From Leishmania infantum JPCM5 (taxonomy: Eukaryota; Euglenozoa; Kinetoplastea; Trypanosomatida; Trypanosomatidae): a stretch of DNA of 64,000 nt. The position numbers were made by a program, and so were the translations under genes. Where the stretch lies: positions 2,501 through 66,500 of the forward strand of contig NC_009388.2 of the NCBI RefSeq assembly GCF_000002875.2. The letters run 5' to 3'. Below, piece after piece: positions 58,800 to 64,000 of the stretch (position 1 is the first letter of the stretch; each line of letters starts with the position of its first letter). The notes below the pieces were generated by a model. The model was given only the letters and a program-made list of their open reading frames with translations, did not search any database and was not told the DNA's origin.

Positions 58800-60821
58800 C
58801 GTTGGTGCACGCACATGTATGCCAGACGACACAGGCGTGCATGTCCGCGGCACAAACGCACTTCCCAGAGAGAGGGGAGGGGCGCGAGCGGCTGCCGCCT
58901 GTACCAGTACGACACTCTCTCTCCCTCCCTCCCTCTCCCCCTCCCCATCTCTCCCTCTTGAAGGGACGTCCCTCCCTCGCACAGCTAACGAACTCCACTT
59001 GTGTATGTGTCTTTTCCTTTTCGTTCGCCGTGTAAGTGTATCGCTTTTACGTGAAGTCCTCGCCGCGCTGCACAGAGCAGCGCTCGCGCGCTCCCCCCAC
59101 ACGTACATGCGCGTGTGCACGAGACGCACGCGTATCCACCAAACAGTCGTCGTGTCGTGGCGATGGCACTGCACCAGCCGTCCTCCTCTTCCTTCCATCG
59201 CAAGCTAGTAGTGTCGCTTGGGGGGATGGGAGGGGGGCATGGAAGGCGTGCTAGAAGCGCTGCGTGCGTGCGCGTGTGCAGTCTGCCACTTCTCTCCCTT
59301 GCTCTGCTTCTCTCTCTAGGGTCTATTCGGATGGTGATCGCCTCTTTCGGTTTCTGTGTGTGTGTGTGTGTGTTCCCAACCCTGTATTGTGCTTTCTTTC
59401 CATGCGTACGCGTCTGTGTGGCGGGAGGGGGGGGAAGGGTGTGTGTGTGTGTCTGATGGGGAGATGCGTGTGTGCCAGTATGGGCGGATGTGTCCGTCCC
59501 CGGAGCACCTCTTTCTCTCTTCGTTCCTCAAATCCTTCCCCTCCCCCTCCCCGCCCCGCCTGCCCAAGGCTGAGGTTCCATGATGTGTGAATGCGTCGCT
59601 TGCGCAGTCCTTGCCCGGGCTTTGGTTGTTTGTATGCGAGTGTGTGGGGGGCGGCGTGCCTGCTGCCTCCTCCCCGGTGTCGCTCTCTCGCAGGCCCACG
59701 ATCTTTTCGCTTTCTTCTCTTCATCTCGTCTTTTTCCCCCTTCGCCCCCCCCTCCCCTCCCCCGTTAAAAGCGGCAACGACCACAGCAGCACGCGCCCAC
59801 GTGCACCGTGAAGGATGTTCCACGGGGAAAGGCAGGCCAAGGAAAGAGGGCGTACTCTTTTCGATGCCTTGTGGCGTGCGTGGGTGTGCCGATGGTTCCA
59901 TGAGTGAACCTCATGGTCTCCTGTCGCCCACCACCACCACCACCACCACACTTCCCGTGTCGATCTCACGAAGAGAGACACAAAACCCTTCCCACCACCC
60001 ACCACCACCCTCAGCGTTCCGATAGCTCGCTCCCCTCGTTTCTTCCACTGCCTTCATTCCTGGTTCTCGGTGTGACTTGCTGCTGCTGCTGCTGCTGCTT
60101 GTGGTTGCTGTCGATTTACGTTTATGCATCCCTCAGCATGCGCGATTCCCTCTAAGTCTCTTCGCTTGTTTCCTTTCTTGTCTTTGTCCGGTGGTGCATG
60201 TCGACTCCAGTGTGAGCGCCTCGCTGCGAGTTCGCGTTTCTCGGTTCTCTCTCTCGTGTTAGCAATTTCCACTCCTCCTCTCCCCTCCCTCCGCCGCTGC
60301 CGCTTCGGCGCACCCGTGCGAGCGCGCAGACGCGCGTATCAGCCCGTCCGTGTATGCGTGCATGCATGCGTGCGTGCGTTTTCGCCACGGTGCCTCCTTG
60401 CTGCCTTCTCTGCTCTCCCCCTCCTTCCACTCTCTCACGCGCAGACGCGTTGGCGGAAGGGAGGCGGGGTATGCGTGCGCATAACGAAGGCGCCTCAACG
60501 AAGACGCCATGGCCGCTGCCACTCGCCATCGCTCACCCTCACCTCTCCCCATTCTGTTCTCTCTTTCCCGCGGAAACAACCTACCCCTGAGCATCTCCGG
60601 TGCTCTGTGCTCGCCTGCCTGCCTCTCTGCGCTGTCTCACGGGTGCGTGCCGATGTACGTGCCACTTCATCATCGCCGCCCATCGCCTCCACACAGAGTG
60701 CATATGCATGGAAGGGAAGGGGGAGGCTACACGCACGCAGTAACACACCCTGCTGGGGAACCTTCCACCCACACATACGAGCACGCAGACGCTTGTCCTT
60801 GACGAGAGGGGAACGGAGCTC
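57679..60821 (+). other. Longest gene-free spacer (3.1 kb)
   Basis: No supported gene over 3.1 kb. Holds copy 2 of the 40-bp box (58721-58760) with a following CT/GT run to about 58800, (GT)n near 59356-59372, a CAC-triplet run near 59930-59950, a CTG-triplet run near 60078-60098, and long C/T tracts at 59730-59765. All open frames here are low-complexity or shadows. Confidence 0.65.
58721..58760 (+). repeat. Dispersed 40-bp intergenic box, copy 2
   Basis: Differs from 46621-46660 by one base (G for A) in forty, same orientation, and is followed directly by (CT)n then (GT)n. Upstream flanks of the two copies do not match, so the shared unit is short and sharply bounded. Confidence 0.85.
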
Positions 60822-61286
60822 ATGCTGCGCCGCACCGCAAGACGCGCCATGGGCAACAGCCGCTTCAGCGGCAGCAAGGAGCGGGACCGCATTGAGCAGG
60901 AGCGTCGCCGCCGTCTTGTGTACGACGCCGCAGGCAATCTTCAGCTCGGCGGCCTCCTGCTCATGATGTACGACGACTTCAAGAAGCCCGCCGCCATCGG
61001 CCTTGGCATGGTTGCCTTCTTATACGGTTATAGCCGACTGGTTGTGCACCTGTCTCGAGAGGAAGAGGCAGAGGGCTTGCGGCTGGACGCGCAGAGCGAG
61101 GCAGTGGCCCGGCAGACGGGCAAGCTGAAGGCAGATCGGTATCTTGTCAAGCCGAATAGGCAGATCGACGACCCCGACTTTCTCAACATCCCCGCCTTTG
61201 GCGGCAGAGGCGTCAGCTCTAGTAAGCTCTTGAGTGATGATAGCGTGAGCGGCGGGGCTCTGCATAGCGAGCGCAAGCGCAGCTGA
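60822..61286 (+). CDS. Small hypothetical membrane protein
   Basis: A 154-residue protein that I do not recognise. The start MLRRTARRAMGNSR is basic and could target mitochondria. An in-frame second Met begins MGNSRFSGSK, a possible N-myristoylation context if translation starts there. One hydrophobic segment (about 57-79, PAAIGLGMVAFLYGYSRLVVHL) is flanked by charges, so a single-pass membrane protein is likely. The C-terminal half is polar. No catalytic motif. A leader ending in a clear first ATG and normal codon bias support it. Confidence 0.75.
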   Translation: MLRRTARRAMGNSRFSGSKERDRIEQERRRRLVYDAAGNLQLGGLLLMMYDDFKKPAAIGLGMVAFLYGYSRLVVHLSREEEAEGLRLDAQSEAVARQTGKLKADRYLVKPNRQIDDPDFLNIPAFGGRGVSSSKLLSDDSVSGGALHSERKRS

Positions 61287-61903
61287 CCGGCAGTCTCACA
61301 CACGGAACACGGAAGGAGGCGGCAACAGTTGTAGCCCGTATACGTGTAAAGGACTACCAGTCGCGCAACCGTCTTTCCTTTACGCGCGCATCCATCACCT
61401 TCACGATGGCCACGACCATCACCCACTGCACCGGGCTCTTTCTCGTTCTCTCGCTGTGCGTGTGCATACATGTGCTCTGGAGTGCACGGCACCGGAGAGG
61501 GAGGCAGGCAAATCACCACCACAAAACAACGTGCGAGATGGTGGAGGCCTGTGTCCTTGCCTCCGCCACCCCCTTCCCCTGCCCTTAAAGAGGAGGTGAG
61601 GGTCGATGAGGCTGTGCAGCACCCGCCCTCATACTCTTTTCGTGCACCCTGCGTCCTTAGCGGCGCATGCGTTCGGTGACGCATCAACTCGCTCGCCCAC
61701 GCTTACTCTTCCTTCTCGCTGTCATCTCTTTCTTTCTCTCTCCACCGTCGCCGTCCGTCGTCCGTGGGCTTCGCCACCACTCGCTCCCACGGGGCGCACC
61801 CACGAATGCCTGTCTGCCTCTCACACGCACACGCAGGCAGAGCGCTTCGTTCTCCCCTCTCGAGCACCCTTTTCCGTTTTCCGTCGCCTCCCTCTCTTCA
61901 GCC
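61287..61903 (+). other. Intergenic spacer
   Basis: About 620 bases without a supported gene. Pyrimidine tracts at about 61705-61745 and 61862-61899. An AG at 61900-61901 lies only two bases before the L38 ATG, so the true acceptor may be further upstream. Confidence 0.6.
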
Positions 61904-62155
61904 ATGCCGCGTGAGATTAAGACCCTGAAGGAGTTTCTCGCCATCTGCTCCCGCAAGGATGCGCGGTGCGTGAAGGTGAAGCACAACCCCAGCGCCACCA
62001 AGTTCAAGGTCCGCTGCAGCCGCTACCTCTACACGCTGGTCGTGAACGACAAGAAGAAGGCCGACAAGATCGAGCGCTCCATCCACCCGTCCGTGAAGAA
62101 GATCGCCGTGACGGCCCGCTCGCACGCCAAGACGAACGCCGGCTCCAAGCAGTAA
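61904..62155 (+). CDS. RPL38: 60S ribosomal protein L38
   Basis: An 83-residue basic protein of the large cytosolic ribosomal subunit. It begins [20 protein letters not shown], followed by [21 protein letters not shown] and [15 protein letters not shown], which are the conserved eL38 segments. Human L38 is 70 residues; the extra C-terminal tail (about 13 residues, AKTNAGSKQ end) is a modest lineage extension. Strong codon bias (almost all G/C-ending) fits high expression. The frame is open upstream to 61667, but the conserved protein starts at 61904. Confidence 0.97.
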
Positions 62156-63327
62156 GAAGACGCCGCAACGATGGCATAGCTGGTACCGTCGTCGTCGCGC
62201 CACACGCGCTCACAGGCAGACCGAAACACGCACACATGCGCGGGGAGAAGGGGGTTGTGGCACTCGTTGTCTGCGGCAGTGCCTGCCCGCGCTCTCTTCT
62301 CCATCATTTTTTTTTCTCGTGCGCGCGCGTGCGTGTGTGCGTGGGTGATCGCCGCGGCGGAAGGAAGCCAGGCTTGGTCGGCCTGGCCGCTTTCCAGGCT
62401 CGGGAAACAGCGCTCTATTATGGAAGCAAGTTGGCGGCGAGGCAGGCAAGGACGGGACGGGAGGAGACGCACACCCGCCCCTATGTCTGCCTGCCCCTCT
62501 TGCGTACAATTGTTTTCGTTTTTCATTTTCGTGTTTTTTTTTCTTGGTGGAGCGAGCGGGGGTGGGGAAGGGGCATGAACGTTTGCGCTCGTGAGCGTGT
62601 ATGTGCCCTCGTAAACGGAAGGGAGGACGGTGCGGCGGCGGCGTGGCGGCGCGAGCGCGTGCGCGTGAGCAGCAGCGCCCTCCTCCCTTTCCTCGCACAC
62701 GCATACACGCAGCCATGCGTGCGCACTCAAGTGTGCATCCTCGTCGTTCTACGCAAAGGAAGACAGCAAATTCAAGCATCGCAACCGGAGCACCAGAATA
62801 ACAACCGATCCGTTGAGTCGGACGTGTCATGAGTGGCGCGTGCCTCCCTCAGGCGGCCACCTCTCGCGCTGGTGAACTCGGTCATCGCTGTGGGTGGCCT
62901 GGGCAGACACGGCAACGAAAGCAGCGGCGTGTCTCTCTCTCTCTCTTAGGTATGGGAGCGTTCAAGGGTGGGTTGTCGTGGCTGATGTGCGCATGTGTGC
63001 ATGTGCCGCTCTGGAAGCACACACATACACATACCGGCACACCAGTGCGCTCGGTCTGAGACGGCATCCTCGCAATTCTCTCTCTCTGGTTACACCTATG
63101 CGTCTGCACTGGCCGGTGCTACGCCGTCACCGTCGAAGCTTCCGCGACGTTGAGTCACTGCTCACATACACACACACACACGCCCCCTCCCCTCCCCTTC
63201 CCTCCCCTCTCTTGTTGTCGTCTCTCTCCACACCTCAGCCGCCGTGCCCAATCGCTTGCGCGCACCGTGCGCGCTCCCCGACTCCCTACCCTCTACATCG
63301 CATTGCCTCGCTTTTGCTCACCGTGCC
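62156..63327 (+). other. Intergenic spacer
   Basis: 1.17 kb without a supported gene. T runs at 62308-62315 and 62533-62542, (CA)n near 63164-63181, then a strong pyrimidine tract and acceptor for the last gene. Confidence 0.65.
63237..63238 (+). promoter_or_regulatory. Trans-splice acceptor AG for the last gene
   Basis: A long CCCTCCCCTT-type tract from about 63183 ends in CACCTCAG with AG at 63237-63238. The first ATG after it is 63328. Confidence 0.65.
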
Positions 63328-64000
63328 ATGTCCGTTGACCGTGTGGCGAGGTGCGCGCACCTGCACAAGGGCGGTGCGCGATCTGTGGCGCGTGTGTGCG
63401 CTGATGGAAAAGGCTGCGGTCAAGTGGCACTCCTCCGCCGGCTGTCATGCGCTGGGAGCCCCATGGCTGCGCAGCCTGGACGTGTCTGCGTCTCGGCGGA
63501 GCTGAGCCAACGATACTGTTGTGCCGTGGGTCACCGCATCACGGCTGCGACAAGAGGTGAGGTGCCTCTGCCCGCATCTTTTACAGGGTCGCAGCAGCCT
63601 ACCGTGGAGGATCTCTTTGCGAGCCGCTTCGGCACGACCACGTTTGGCCACCGTCGGGGCACCTCCGCCACCGATGCGCCACCGCCTGCCTCGCCAAGCG
63701 CAGGCGTGGACGCGCTCTTCACGGAACGGTTTCCTGCTCTGACAGCACAGGGTACAGCGGAGAGGATGCACGAAGTGGCCGCGTCTCACGTTACCACGAA
63801 GACACAGTCAGCGATGTGGGATGGTCTTCGGCGGTGCTTCAAATTTCGCGGCCGCCTACCTTCGGCCCGCATCAATAACAGCATGGGTGACAGGCCGTCG
63901 CCGGCGCAACCGCCTGCCCGCTTCTCTTCGCAGTACCCGCCCGTCGCCAACGAAGCCTCGGGGCTTTCAGCGTCTAGGCACCAGCCTCCGCCGCCTGAGG
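63328..64000 (+). CDS. Hypothetical protein, 3' end cut by window
   Basis: From the ATG at 63328 one frame stays open to the window end (224 complete codons plus one base), with no stop. The first 45 residues are Arg/Cys-rich; an internal ATG at 63463 (MAAQPGRVCVSAEL) is an alternative start. Two similar short motifs occur, TVEDLFASRFG and GVDALFTERFP, about 35 residues apart. The rest is Ala/Pro/Ser-rich and looks disordered. I do not recognise the family. The long open frame together with a clear acceptor upstream makes it a likely gene. Confidence 0.65.
   Translation, partial: MSVDRVARCAHLHKGGARSVARVCADGKGCGQVALLRRLSCAGSPMAAQPGRVCVSAELSQRYCCAVGHRITAATRGEVPLPASFTGSQQPTVEDLFASRFGTTTFGHRRGTSATDAPPPASPSAGVDALFTERFPALTAQGTAERMHEVAASHVTTKTQSAMWDGLRRCFKFRGRLPSARINNSMGDRPSPAQPPARFSSQYPPVANEASGLSASRHQPPPPE

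Noticed and set aside
57679..60821. Possible intact transposon in the long spacer
   Set aside because: No reverse transcriptase, transposase or terminal repeats found; only microsatellites and the 40-bp box.
5496..63327. tRNA, rRNA or spliced-leader RNA genes
   Set aside because: No cloverleaf-like sequence with A and B boxes and no rRNA or spliced-leader core sequence was noticed in the spacers. This was an eye scan only; a tRNAscan or Rfam run would be decisive.

Overview
This window reads as the left end of a Leishmania-type (trypanosomatid) chromosome. It opens with nine TAACCC telomere units. Intron-less genes follow in one long same-strand array, with pyrimidine tract plus AG trans-splice acceptors ahead of the start codons, GC-rich third codon positions, and long intergenic spacers full of (CA)n, (CT)n and G/C tracts. 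The gene order (phosphoglycerate dehydrogenase, AEP-transaminase-like, glycerol-3-phosphate acyltransferase, primase large subunit, COX11, ABC-F, U2AF35, P5C dehydrogenase, MAPK-like kinase, acyl-CoA synthetase, L38) matches what I recall of the left end of Leishmania major chromosome 3. That is memory, not a search. The species cannot be named from the sequence alone.

Layout: 1-54 telomere; 55-1184 gene-free subtelomere; 1185-4118 one minus-strand gene pointing at the telomere, coding for a RING finger plus long leucine-rich-repeat protein; 4119-5495 divergent strand-switch region, the expected polymerase II start zone; 5496 to the end one plus-strand polycistronic array. The array holds about two dozen genes and one clear pseudogene. 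At 11313-12126 the remains of a PTEN-like phosphoinositide phosphatase can be read. It has four in-frame stops, the catalytic cysteine changed to arginine, and a frameshift with an apparent deletion before the C2-like part. The last gene, from 63328, is cut by the window edge.

As usual in trypanosomatids, neighbours do not form functional operons. They mix amino-acid metabolism (PGDH, class V aminotransferase, P5CDH), lipid metabolism (GAT, acyl-CoA synthetase), mitochondrial biogenesis (COX11 and three probable or possible mitochondrial proteins), replication and chromatin (PRI2, Eco1-like), RNA and translation (TYW2-like, U2AF35, ABCF3-like, L38), protein acetylation (NAA50-like) and cytoskeletal-looking coiled-coil proteins. 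Regulation is probably post-transcriptional. No promoters, tRNA or rRNA genes, CRISPR arrays or intact mobile elements were recognised inside the array.

Best leads: the decayed PTEN-like gene; the telomere-facing RING-LRR gene, whose architecture resembles T. brucei ESAG8; a 40-bp box repeated 12.1 kb apart with one mismatch; a MAPK-like kinase without a TxY motif and with a tyrosine-kinase-like catalytic loop; and a divergent Eco1-type cohesin acetyltransferase candidate.
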